This document shows positions 10,981-20,413 of a DNA stretch of 64,000 nt, piece by piece. The DNA is from Brachionus manjavacas. Taxonomy: Eukaryota; Rotifera; Eurotatoria; Ploima; Brachionidae. The position numbers and the translations under genes are program-made. Every line of letters starts with the position of its first letter. Position 1 is the stretch's first letter. The notes beneath the pieces are model-generated. The model searched no databases. It worked only from the letters and a program-made list of their open reading frames with translations, and was not told where the DNA came from. The DNA lies in contig JAHQIY010000013.1 in NCBI GenBank assembly GCA_019054805.1, forward strand, positions 1,178,001 to 1,242,000, in the 5' to 3' direction.

Positions 10981-11334
10981 AGCGATCAAAGGGTTTAACT
11001 CCCTTATTTTTAAAGGTACAGGTTGTTTAATATTTTTTAATTCGAGAGACGAAAATGAAAAAATAATAGATAATAGAATCTATTAATTAGTTGTCAATTT
11101 TTTTTATTTCCGGAAGTAAATTTCAAAACCAATCAAGCCGAAAAAAACAACTAAGACAACAATTGTGTCCGTACATTTTTTCAAAATTCTCTATAATCGA
11201 ATATTTACTGAATCTACAGAAAACAAATAAATAAAAATAATTTCTTTAAACTTTTTTTTTTCTTCCTTATTTTTTGATTTTATTTTACTTAACTTTTATT
11301 AATTTTTAATTTTACTTAACTTAATTTTTTATTT

Positions 11335-11405
11335 TTTATTTTTATTCTGAAGGAGCTTTAGCTCGGTACAGTTAACAAATAAATAAATAAATAAATAAAT
11401 AAACT
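11335..11405 (+). mobile_element. LINE 3' terminus only (hairpin plus AAAT tail)
   Basis: It reads TTCTGAAGGAGCTTTAGCTC followed by GGTACAG and an (AAAT)n run of about seven units. This is the same 3' end as seen at 11452, 11955 and 62550. No coding part precedes it, so this is a severely 5'-truncated insertion. Confidence 0.65.
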
Positions 11406-11445
11406 TTCTTTTCATTTTTTTATTAACTCTATTTTGATTTTTTTT

Positions 11446-11500
11446 ATAATTTATTCTAAAGGAGCTCTAGCTCGGTACAGAAAACATATAAATAAAATGA
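11446..11500 (+). mobile_element. LINE 3' terminus only, second adjacent copy
   Basis: It reads TTCTAAAGGAGCTCTAGCTC then GGTACAG and a short A/T tail. It lies just downstream of the previous terminus, so LINE insertions have accumulated here. Confidence 0.6.
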
Positions 11501-11529
11501 AACAATATAAAATGGCGTCTAAAACCAAA

Positions 11530-12005
11530 AGCATAAGGTAGTCTCCACAAACCCTTGATAAGATCAATCTTGGATTATTCACTTCCTTCTACAAATGCCT
11601 TCCCAGAAACCAACATTAAAAAATACAATTATTCTAAATTCGGCAGTTCGATCTCTTTTGAAGCTGAAATATGATGCTCTCTCAGACATTTTACATCACA
11701 GGTCCTTAAATAAACTTGAACTGAAACAGCATCAGATCGATATTGAGTTGAGTGAGAGCTATATTGTGACAGGACTGCATCATTCTGTTCCATTAGTTTG
11801 GTGGAGGAATACAAACAAGGTTTCGAATCAAGATATATTGAATACCCAACTGCGGAAACAACAACATCAGTAATTTCTTCTTTTTCTTCTGTCCTCTAAA
11901 ATATTTAAAAATGTCTAACTAATGTCTAGCTATCTCAATTGACCTTTTTCTATTTTATTTATTTTTATTCTGAAGGAACGTTAGTTCGGTACAGATAAAC
12001 AATGA
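11530..12005 (+). mobile_element. LINE fragment (CR1/L2-like): ORF2 C-terminus, 3' UTR and hairpin tail
   Basis: Frames from about 11560 give a degraded GSILDYS-type start, then RSLLKLKYDALSDILHH and SESYIVTGLHHSVPLVW, ending near EYKQGFESRYIEYPT in another frame. The same order occurs at 31250-31620 (minus) and 63080-63250, so these are one family. At least one frame change separates the pieces. The 3' hairpin is GAAC-GTTA-GTTC at about 11976-11987, a variant in which both stem sides changed together, followed by GGTACAG. Confidence 0.65.
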
Positions 12006-12672
12006 TTTAAAATAAATAGTTTGTGATCATTTCTACTAATATTTAATTTTTTTGTCTGCTTCATAGAATAGTGATTTAAAGAAGGTTCCGAAAGCAAGTT
12101 TAAGGAAAAGTTTTATTCATCTGTATTTCAAAAAACTTGAAATTAAAATAAATTAAAAATTTCTATGTCCAAAATTTCATGCCAAAATTTTGCTATGATG
12201 TAGTGCTTTTTTTGTCTAGAAAAAACATCAAAAATTTTGATTGAAAAGCATGGAAATATAACGTCTGTAGCAAATTTGTTACAAAATAAATGATGATAAA
12301 AAGATTCATTGTGTCTGCATAACGAAAATTAAATAAGAGAAAATCTAGTTCTATGGAAAAATTCAAATTGCTGAATAATCAAAACTGTAATATTAAACTA
12401 AAAATAAAAAAAAATTAAGTGCTTTATTAATGCTCTAAAAATGCTTAAGTCATGCATTCAAAAAAACACCAATAAAAAAGTTAAGCTATAATTTATTAAT
12501 TAAATTCTCTTTTAAAAAAGTAGCATGTGAACTTAAAAATGGCTTAAACAGACATTTTAATATTGGCCTCAATTTCTAATAAACAACAAAGAGCTGACAT
12601 CTTCATGTTAAAAGTTTATTATAATTTATTAAAGTTAATGAAAAATCTCTTTGATATTTCATATAATGAATT
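12006..12672. other. Gene-free AT-rich stretch upstream of U4 copy 1
   Basis: No open frame, RNA or repeat boundary is recognisable apart from the promoter-like words listed with the U4 gene. Confidence 0.4.
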
Positions 12673-12680
12673 TATAAATA
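12673..12680 (+). promoter_or_regulatory. TATA box of U4 copy 1
   Basis: TATAAATA begins exactly 32 bases before the first base of the U4 RNA. The second U4 copy has the same octamer at the same distance although the rest of the upstream DNA differs. Further up, AAAAATCTCTTTGATATTT (near -64) resembles AAAAATTACTTGAAATTT near -66 in copy 2 and may be the proximal sequence element (inference). Confidence 0.65.
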
Positions 12681-12704
12681 AAAGTTAAAATACTATTTCT
12701 AATC

Positions 12705-12846
12705 AGCTTTGCGCAGTGGCGATAACGTAATCAGTGAGGTTCTACCGAGATGCGTTTATTGCTAATTGAAAACTTTTACCAATACCCCGCGAAGACGACG
12801 TGAAATACCGTCGGCTTACGCAATTTATGTGCGCCTTAACGGGCCT
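12705..12846 (+). ncRNA. U4: U4 spliceosomal snRNA, copy 1
   Basis: The RNA (~142 nt) starts AGCTTTGCGCAGTGGC, the strictly conserved U4 5' end that forms U4/U6 stem II. Next comes the 5' stem-loop with the kink-turn GTGAGG-loop-CCGAG bound by the 15.5K/Snu13 protein. TTATTGCTAATTGAAAACTT follows and forms U4/U6 stem I. The central domain contains CCAATACCCCGC and a GACGACGTGAAATACCGTCG stem. An Sm-like site AATTTATG precedes a short 3' hairpin (GCC-TTAAC-GGGC). All parts occur in the canonical order and at the usual length. The 3' end is estimated. No T-run follows directly, so RNA polymerase II is the likely transcriptase. It lies at the outer edge of a large inverted repeat opposite an identical copy. 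Confidence 0.95.
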
Positions 12847-13827
12847 ATTTCAATAAATCAAAAGAAAAATTCTCCAAATTCACTTAATAAATATCCTTTC
12901 AAATATATAATAAGTGATTTTTAAAATTTTTTTATTAATAAAAACATTTCTTGAAAATTTTTTCTAATATTGATAAAAATTCAATTTTTTGATTCAAAAA
13001 AAAAAGATAAATAATATAATTTTTCAGTATAATCATCAAAAAATTTTGTCAATTTTTTAGACATTTCAAATCAAAACTTGTTAGATTAACTAAAAAAATT
13101 CAAAAAAAATAATTTAAACTGTAATTTTAATAATTATTATTTAAAAATAATGATTTAAAAATTATTTAAAAATTTTAATAAATTATTATTTAAAAATAAT
13201 GTCACAAATTTAATTTGAAAAGTATGTAAATGGTTTATTCAAAAAAGTGTTCTGTTCATAAATCCAAAATAAATTCTTATTAGAAATGTATCGGTACAAT
13301 TTAGTTGTGTTGGAAAAGCTATAAAGATATTTTCGAGCACATTTGATTTTTTTCCCAGGCGCTAGATAAATTTTTTTGGAAAATAATAGTCTCCGGTGTA
13401 ATCTATGACTCATTTTTCAAAGTTATCTCTCTCACTTTAGATATCAAAGATTTTTTAAATTTAAAAAGAAAAATTTAATTGAAAAATTAAATTTTAGAAC
13501 TAAATAAAATATCTGAATTTCAGAATAAAAATTTTTTATTCTCTAAACTTGGTAAAGAATAGCAGTAGAAAGAGAAAGAGAGAGAGAGTATTAGCTAAAA
13601 GCTGCAAATAATTTTATTGTAAAAATTCTATATCCAAAAGGTTTTAAAAAGCTATGTTTAATAGAATTGAGCAACTGTTCCCACCCTCTTTTGAATACGG
13701 TTTAGCTTCTCTCTTTCGATTAAGAGAACATTTAGAAAAAATTAAAAAAATTCAAATTAAATATTATTTTTTATTTTATTTTAAAAAAGAAATAATTTTA
13801 TTTTATTTTATTTGAAAAAATAATTTT

Positions 13828-13900
13828 GGAGTAACACTCCAGGGCAGTTTCGAGCGGCAAAGGGTTCTCTTTTCAGCCCTCATGTTTGAAAATTTATGGT
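13828..13900 (+). repeat. Double-hairpin repeat, copy 3 (inside U4 spacer)
   Basis: GGAGT-AAC-ACTCC is followed by AGGGCAGTTTCGAGCGGC and then GCCCTCATG. The outer stem here is GGGC/GCCC. Primary sequence has drifted but the two-hairpin layout and the trailing CCCTCATG match copy 2. Confidence 0.45.
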
Positions 13901-14907
13901 TAAATTCAAATGCAAAAAAGTTAAATAAATATAAGTAAATAAAATTAAAATACAATTTAAGTTTCTAAAAAATTAAAATTTGAATGAATAGGTTATTTTT
14001 ATAAAATTAAAATAAAACTTAAAGAATCTGATTTTTAAAAGAATATATTCAATTAGCGCCAAACTCAAATTTAGCTTAAGGAATTAATTTTAAAAAAAAA
14101 TTGAAATAAAAAATAAAAAATTTAATAAATTATGCAACTTAAATTTTTCATGAAATCAAAGTTTAAAATTTCAAATAAGAAATCATCAATTTTTTCTTAT
14201 ATTTTCTGAGTTCCGAATTTAATTCGAATGGAAGGGTCGTTTTAATAAAATTAGAAATACAGATAATAAGCAGATAAATAAAGAAACTGATGTTGAGTAT
14301 TTCTAAATAAATGAACAAAAATTTTTTTATCTGATAGAGGCAATTTAATTGAAAATAAATAAACGTTGATATTTTTTTAATTTCATCGTGTCTGAAAAAT
14401 TTTCAAATGTTTCTATGGAAAATATTTTTTGATTAAGTAGTAAAAATTCATTTATTAATCCAAATTTTTAATGAAATAATAAAGAAGTAAAATTTTATAT
14501 CTTTTTTAATCAAATAAAATAATTCCAATCCAGTCAAATGATTTAAGAAAAAAACTACCTTATATATATTTTAATTATATTTAAAAAGGATAGAAATTTT
14601 TATTTTGCAAAATTATTTATAATTTATCATTCAAATTAAATTAATTTTTTTGAATTTTTTTAGTTAATCTAACAAGTTTTGATTTGAAATGTCAAAACAA
14701 TTGAAAAAATTTTTTGATGATTTTACTGAAGAATTATATTATTTATCTTTTTTTTTTTGAATCAAAAAATTGAATTTTTATCAATATTAGAAAAAATTTT
14801 CAAGAAATGTTTTTATTAATAAAAAAATTTTAAAAATCACTTATTATATATTTGAAAGGATATTTATTAAGTGAATTTGGAGAATTTTTCTTTTGATTTA
14901 TTGAAAT

Positions 14908-15049
14908 AGGCCCGTTAAGGCGCACATAAATTGCGTAAGCCGACGGTATTTCACGTCGTCTTCGCGGGGTATTGGTAAAAGTTTTCAATTAGCAATAAAC
15001 GCATCTCGGTAGAACCTCACTGATTACGTTATCGCCACTGCGCAAAGCT
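14908..15049 (-). ncRNA. U4: U4 spliceosomal snRNA, copy 2
   Basis: This is the reverse complement of copy 1 with no base difference that I can find over the whole RNA, so the kink-turn, stem I and II segments, central domain and Sm-like site are all intact. It points toward copy 1 (3' ends facing). The sequence upstream of its 5' end is unrelated to that of copy 1 except for the TATA box at the same spacing and a loosely similar element about 65 bases upstream. Perfect RNA identity and a conserved promoter word suggest both copies are functional and kept alike by gene conversion (inference). Confidence 0.94.
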
Positions 15050-15073
15050 GATTAATCTAAAACACTTAAGCAA

Positions 15074-15081
15074 TATTTATA
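15074..15081 (-). promoter_or_regulatory. TATA box of U4 copy 2
   Basis: TATAAATA on the minus strand begins 32 bases before the RNA start at 15049, matching copy 1 exactly in word and spacing although it lies outside the repeated arms. Confidence 0.65.
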
Positions 15082-15458
15082 TCCTATTTCATGCGCTAAA
15101 TTTCAAGTAATTTTTATCAACTTATTAAAATTTGAAATTATTTTTTGAATAAAATTTCAAAATTACTTCTAAAATAATTCATTAATATTGACTTAAGTAC
15201 ATTTATGTAAAAATTCAATTGAATTGCAAAATTTTAATTGAGTTTAAACAGACAAAGTCCGCTCCAGCCTAATTTGTCAAAAGAGACATAACCATCATTT
15301 TAATCATCGGTCAATGGAATTAAAAAGTATAATAAATGAACAAAAAAGTTAGAAAATGTAAATTCTTGAGCTCAAACCTTATTCCTAAATTATCTATTAA
15401 ATAGCCAGAAATTTGTTGGTAAAAAGTTATTTTAATTTTTAATTTTAAATTTATCATA

Positions 15459-16014
15459 CAGTGCTGCTACGATACCTTGAATTCACCAAATTTACCGTAA
15501 AATATGGTAATCTAAAAAAGGGTATTTTTCATGAAAAAAAATTTTTTTTTTGAATTTTTAAAAAAGGAAAAAAATTAAAATTTGATTGAATTTTTTGACC
15601 AAAATTTACGTAAATTTCGGTAAATTTTTGTAGAAAAAGGCGAAAAGAAATTGCTTTTTGTAGAAAAAAAATTGAATGTAATAACAAAAAATCCATTTTT
15701 CCTTTGTTGTTGATTTTTTACCATTTTTTGCCTTTTTTTACAAAAATTTACCGAAATTTACGTAAATTTTGGTCAAAAAATTCAATCAAATTTTAATTTT
15801 TTTCCTTTTTTGAATTTTGAAAATCGTTTTTTTTCGAGAAATTTTGGAATTTTTTTTTTCACTGAATTTTACAATAATTATCGGTAATTTACGATAATTA
15901 TCGTTATTTTACGAAAAATACCCTTTTTTAGATTACCATATTTTACGGTAAATATGGTAAAATATCGTGAATTTACGTAAAATATGGTGAATTCAAGGTA
16001 TCGTAGCAGCACTG
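15459..16014. mobile_element. Tc1/mariner-type MITE (556 bp)
   Basis: The ends form a perfect inverted repeat of about 30 bp starting CAGTGCTGCTACGATACC, flanked on both sides by TA (15457-15458 and 16015-16016). CAGTG ends with TA duplication are characteristic of Tc1/mariner elements. The interior is also largely self-complementary (ACGTAAATTTCGGTAAATTT and its complement) and rich in TTTAC/GTAAA words. It encodes no protein. The arms match closely, suggesting a fairly recent insertion. Confidence 0.88.
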
Positions 16015-16019
16015 TAAAA

Positions 16020-16110
16020 TTATGAAACTTAATTTTTTATTTTTCCTTTTATTCTGGCGAAAGAAGTTTAATTAATCAAAGCCTTGCTAATAAATAAATA
16101 AACAAACAAT
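16020..16110 (+). mobile_element. LINE-like 3' tail
   Basis: TTTTATTCTGGCGAAAG, a short 3' region and (TAAA)n at about 16089-16104 resemble the tail of the LINE family above but lack the GAGC/GCTC hairpin. It directly follows the mariner MITE. Assignment is tentative. Confidence 0.35.
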
Positions 16111-16813
16111 ATTATCATTTAGAAATCTTAAGATTCGATTGCCAAAAAAAAGACTGATAAAATTTAATTATGATCTAAAGAATACTGGGAATCCAATTGA
16201 ACCAATATCTAAAACAATTAAAAATACAAAAAAATCTAAAAATTACATTTTTGAATTATTCTATTTATACAAACAGGTGTGACTTATTTTTTAAAATTTA
16301 AATTGTTTTAAATAATTGAAGTTTTAATCAGACTTTTACATAAACAGAGGAACTAGCTTGTTAGAAAACCTTGGAACATAAAAACTTTAATTATCAATAA
16401 TCTTTATAAATTTTGAATAAAAAAATTAACCAAATTATTATAAATTGTATTAAAAAATTCTTATTCAGATTGAAATTTTTTCAAAAAATAAATTATCAAA
16501 AAACTTTTTTTCTAAATTTATTTCTATTTAAAAAATTTAATAAAAAATTTGGATGTGTCACACATAGAGGGTTATCAGATGACACTTAAGCTGTCGTGTT
16601 ATACGTTCAAATACTCAGAATCATGAATCGGTCCAAACACTTGGATAAAATATCCGAATACCTCTGATATATCTGGCAGATCAAACTGACAGCTGAAGCA
16701 AAAACCAAACAAGCTTCATCTGGTTCAAAATTGTATCGATTGATAATGATGAAATCCATTTATTGAATAAATATCCTATCGCTATTTTCAAGTCCATGAT
16801 CAATTTTTGATTG

Positions 16814-16975
16814 CAGAGTTGACTACCTTTAGATCTAGCAAAGAATGACAAATTCAAAAAATGTACCTCTGCTCTTTTTGGAAATAACAATTTGATAATT
16901 AAAACTCGGTTTGATCATTTTGAGCATCAAAAATTGATCATAAACTTAAAGTTACCATCATTTCTTCATTTTATC
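16814..16975 (+). repeat. Dispersed repeat with GATCATTTTGAGCATC core, copy 1
   Basis: Segments GCAGAGTTGACTACC, CCTTTAGAT, CCTCTGC and GATCATTTTGAGCATCAAAA occur in the same order at 37914-38075, and the last part also in reverse at 37535-37602. Family unknown. It is probably an old transposon. Confidence 0.5.
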
Positions 16976-19900
16976 CTTTTTAATTAATTGAGTTTAAGTT
17001 TCATGAACAATTTAAAATATTTTATTAAAAAATATATTGAAAAAATTTAATACACAATTATTTAATCATTATCAAGAGTTGAAATTTAGTTGAATAAAAT
17101 TGGCAGATTTTACATTTTGTTATTAAAAAAACAGATGCTTTTCAAACATTAGGGTTGCTAACAATGCTACTTAATTGTGTTTAGATGAATTTGAAAAATT
17201 TTGGACTATCTTTTTAAAAAATAAAACTTAACCTAATCAAAAAAATTAAATTGGTAGCATAGTTGAGAATTGAAAGCAATCTTTGTTCTAAGATAACAAA
17301 AAATATTGTATCAGTTTTTTTTTATTACCGCTGTTCAATAATTCCATGTATTTCCTAATTTTTTATTTATAAAATAAAATGAAAATCAAGTGCAAGTTTA
17401 TTTAGTTAAATTTCATATCAATAAATATTTGATGTAGAAAAAAAATTAGTGTACCTACAAAACCCTCAGAGAGAAAACAATTTTCCTCATTTAATCGGCT
17501 TTTTAAAATATTATTTAGTTGTGACAGATTAAAATTGGAGGCCAAAACAACTTGGTTTTAATAACTTTCCACATTTGAGGATACTAATCTACAATCAAAC
17601 CAATATTTATTTTTAATTACTTTTTCAATTCAGCTGACAGAATGTTCACAAAGGACTCTAAATTTTGCTTAATTTAGAAATTTGACATCATATGAGTTCT
17701 TGTATCTAAAAATGGAGAATATTTTTTTAGACTTAGGTCATAAGTATTTACCAAACTAATTTGTATAAATATAAAAAATTTTTATGAGCTATCAACTTTT
17801 ACGAATTTTTTTTTTTATTTATTTGTTTATCTATTCGGAGCTAATGCTCCTTCAGAAAATAAAAATTAAAATAAAGTTAAATAAGATAAATAATAAAAAA
17901 TAAAAAGCCCCGATTTAACTTGTAATTAAACGATTTTAAGTTTTATTTAGAGGGTTTCGAATTAATTGTTTTTCGGCTATTTTCTCTTTTTTATTGAATC
18001 AAAAAGTATTTTGAATTTTAATTAATAAAGATTTCGTAAGTGGTGAGGATCATTTTTTTTGTTTTAAATCTTCAAGATTTAATTTACCATTAAGTAAACT
18101 AAATTTTGGGTATTTTGATAAAAAAGCAAGTTTTTCTATTAAATTCTCAGAACTCTTCAGCCAATTTAAATCTTAGCATCAGTATCAATTTGTTCCGCAC
18201 AAATATTTTTCAATTGTAATTTTAATTGATTTGGAAATTTTTATTTAACAAATATCTCAGTTTTTTAGTGATTTTTATCAATGTAAATTTGCTGGTTTTA
18301 AAAGCATTTGGCGTCGAGCTAATTCAATTAGAACTCTTAGAACTGATTTTAAAATTACAAGTTACAAGTCTATTGATGCAACAAAATAATTAGATGATAA
18401 TGTTTAAATTTAAAAAAGCATAAATCTAATAAAATAATTTTCAGAAGCAGAAAATTTTCGAGTAATTTTCACCATTTTAATCTTTGATAATATTTTTTGA
18501 CAGCACAAATAAATTTTACTTTTATGACCCTTTTGACTTAAATAAAAAATTTTATAATTGATAAAATATTTCATTTTTTTTCTTTGAATTTCAGAATTTA
18601 TCTTCACAGGTTCTGTACTCTAATCAACTATAAATCAACTCAAAATTTTCGTGTTAGAAATAATTTTAAATGCTAAATATTTATTATTAATTGAGAAATA
18701 AAAATGTTTAGAACAAAAGTCAAAAATAAATTCCAGCATTTTGAAATTGGAAGAGTCAGTTTTGACACTGGCATTTACCAAGATTTTCGACATAGTCAGA
18801 TTAGTCCATTAAATGTATCATTTGCAGAAATATAATTTATATCTTTTAATCGAATATTGAAAGCGTATTATCATCGATTAAAAAAAGGTTAGATTCGACC
18901 AGCCATATTTTATAATGATCGGGTAATATGTTACAATTTAGATTGTGAAAATGATATGCTTTGATTGATGAGAGAATTATTCGATGCATTAATTTTTGTA
19001 TTTAGTGAAATTGTATCACAAAATTAGGGATCAAATTTAGATGGAAAAATCATTTCTAAATTCAAAGCGTTTGTCAGCCATTAGACCCACAGTGATATTG
19101 TGCACCAAATAGTATTTATTTTTAAATAGAGTCTAAAAGAAAATCTTGAATGTAAAGCATAATAAATATTCAAATATATTAAATTAATGTGATACAAAAG
19201 CTTTTGTTAATGAGAAATGCAAGATAAAATATAATATAATATTTAGGCCAAGGGTACTTGTATTTATTAATCATGAAAATTGAAGTACTTCTCTACCTGG
19301 ATTCTAAATAGTAAGATTTTGGAACATGCTATTTTATTTGTAACTAACTTTTGGTTACAAAAAAGAACGTCAACGGTTCCATTTAATGAATTTAAAATTT
19401 TTAATTAAATTTTCATTCTTTAAAATTGACGATTATTTTTATGCCCAAATCATCTGATACCGAGTTTTTTTTTGAGTCAAAAAATTTTTTATTCAATTAA
19501 ATCTAGGATATAAATTTTGATAAAAAGAACAATAAATAGCTAAATAATATATCATTAGAAAGCCAGGGTCTAAAATTTGAAAAAAAATTGTAATTAGCTT
19601 TGGGGAAGGAAATTCGACTGTGCTTAAGATGGAGAAAAAAAGTTTCACTGTTCTTGAAAATTGTCAATTTCTCGAGGCTCTCGTATGTTAATTAAAAGTT
19701 CTTGAAATTTTTATTAAAAAATTCAACTCTAAAGTTTCAATCTGTTCATTGAATGCGACTCGTATAATTGTCTCGCATTGAAAAAATAATTAATTAAATC
19801 TACAACTATCTGATCTTTTCTAGTTTGAAAAAGCAAATTCAGAACTAAATAATAAGAATCTAATTAGAGAACAAGCGATTCTAAATTTTCCTATTTAAAA

Positions 19901-20253
19901 ACTTCCCTTGTCCGAATATCAAAAATTCCAAGCTTCTTTAAATAAATCTTATTTATCATCGAATTCGCTATTTGATGACTTTGCATTGTCATTTGAATTG
20001 ACTATGTGATAGAATTTGGAATGGGCGCAAATAGAAATTAATAATAAAAAAGGAAATTTAGTCTAAATAAGCGATTGAGGATGTAAAAAATATTTGATTT
20101 TTAAAGCTTTGAATAAAAATTTCCACAAAATCAGGTATGCAAACATCATTATTATTTTCTCAATTATTATTTAGTCATGAATTTATTTTTACTAATTAAT
20201 TACGCTTATATTGCCACTTTTTATTTAGAAGTTAAAAATAAAAATTTTTAAAA
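16976..20253. other. AT-rich region without a supported gene
   Basis: Apart from the LINE terminus at 17815 nothing is identifiable. An interrupted frame at 18704-19127 has somewhat fewer stops than expected but no recognisable domain. Confidence 0.4.
17815..17890 (-). mobile_element. LINE 3' terminus (hairpin plus tail), minus strand
   Basis: On the minus strand it reads CTGAAGGAGCATTAGCTC followed by an A/T-rich tail, the same hairpin variant as at 62560. The sequence to its right is presumably a degraded 3' UTR. Confidence 0.55.
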
Positions 20254-20265
20254 TTGATTTTTAAA

Positions 20266-20413
20266 ATGAATTATCAATCGAATATAACTGCTGAAGAAAT
20301 TTGGATTCTGCGAGAAACCAATTCATCAAATGACGGCGATTTTTCAACGAAAAGTTCTTCTCTCAATGGCAAAACAAACAAGAGTGTTCATTATGCCCCT
20401 TTTTTAATAGAAG
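20266..20413 (+). CDS. Proposed first coding exon of the SRCIN1-like gene
   Basis: MNYQSNITAEEIWILRETN continues for 49 codons to IEG and a GAAG/GTAAAA donor in phase 1. The next acceptor with an open frame on this strand, at 35322, starts with two bases that complete the codon. The stretch is clearly richer in GC than its surroundings. No homology is recognised within the exon itself. Confidence 0.55.

Larger units (their letters stand above)
12701..15053. repeat. 2.35 kb inverted repeat carrying convergent U4 genes
   Basis: The left arm is 12701-~13118 and the right arm ~14640-15053, reverse complements separated by a ~1.5 kb unrelated spacer. Reading outward-in, the first ~290 bp (the whole U4 RNA plus flank) show no difference. 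Mismatches and indels appear only toward the inner ends (around 13000-13060 against 14695-14750). The outer boundary falls within about four bases of the RNA 5' end. Both outer tips abut a TA dinucleotide (TA-ATCAGC...GCTGAT-TA). The spacer holds a double-hairpin repeat at 13828. Confidence 0.9.

Noticed and set aside
18704-19127. Frame beginning MFRTKVKNKFQHFEIGRV with later pieces such as KAYYHRLKKG in the same frame
   Set aside because: Six stops, no recognised domain and no splice logic. Stop density is only mildly below that expected for this composition.
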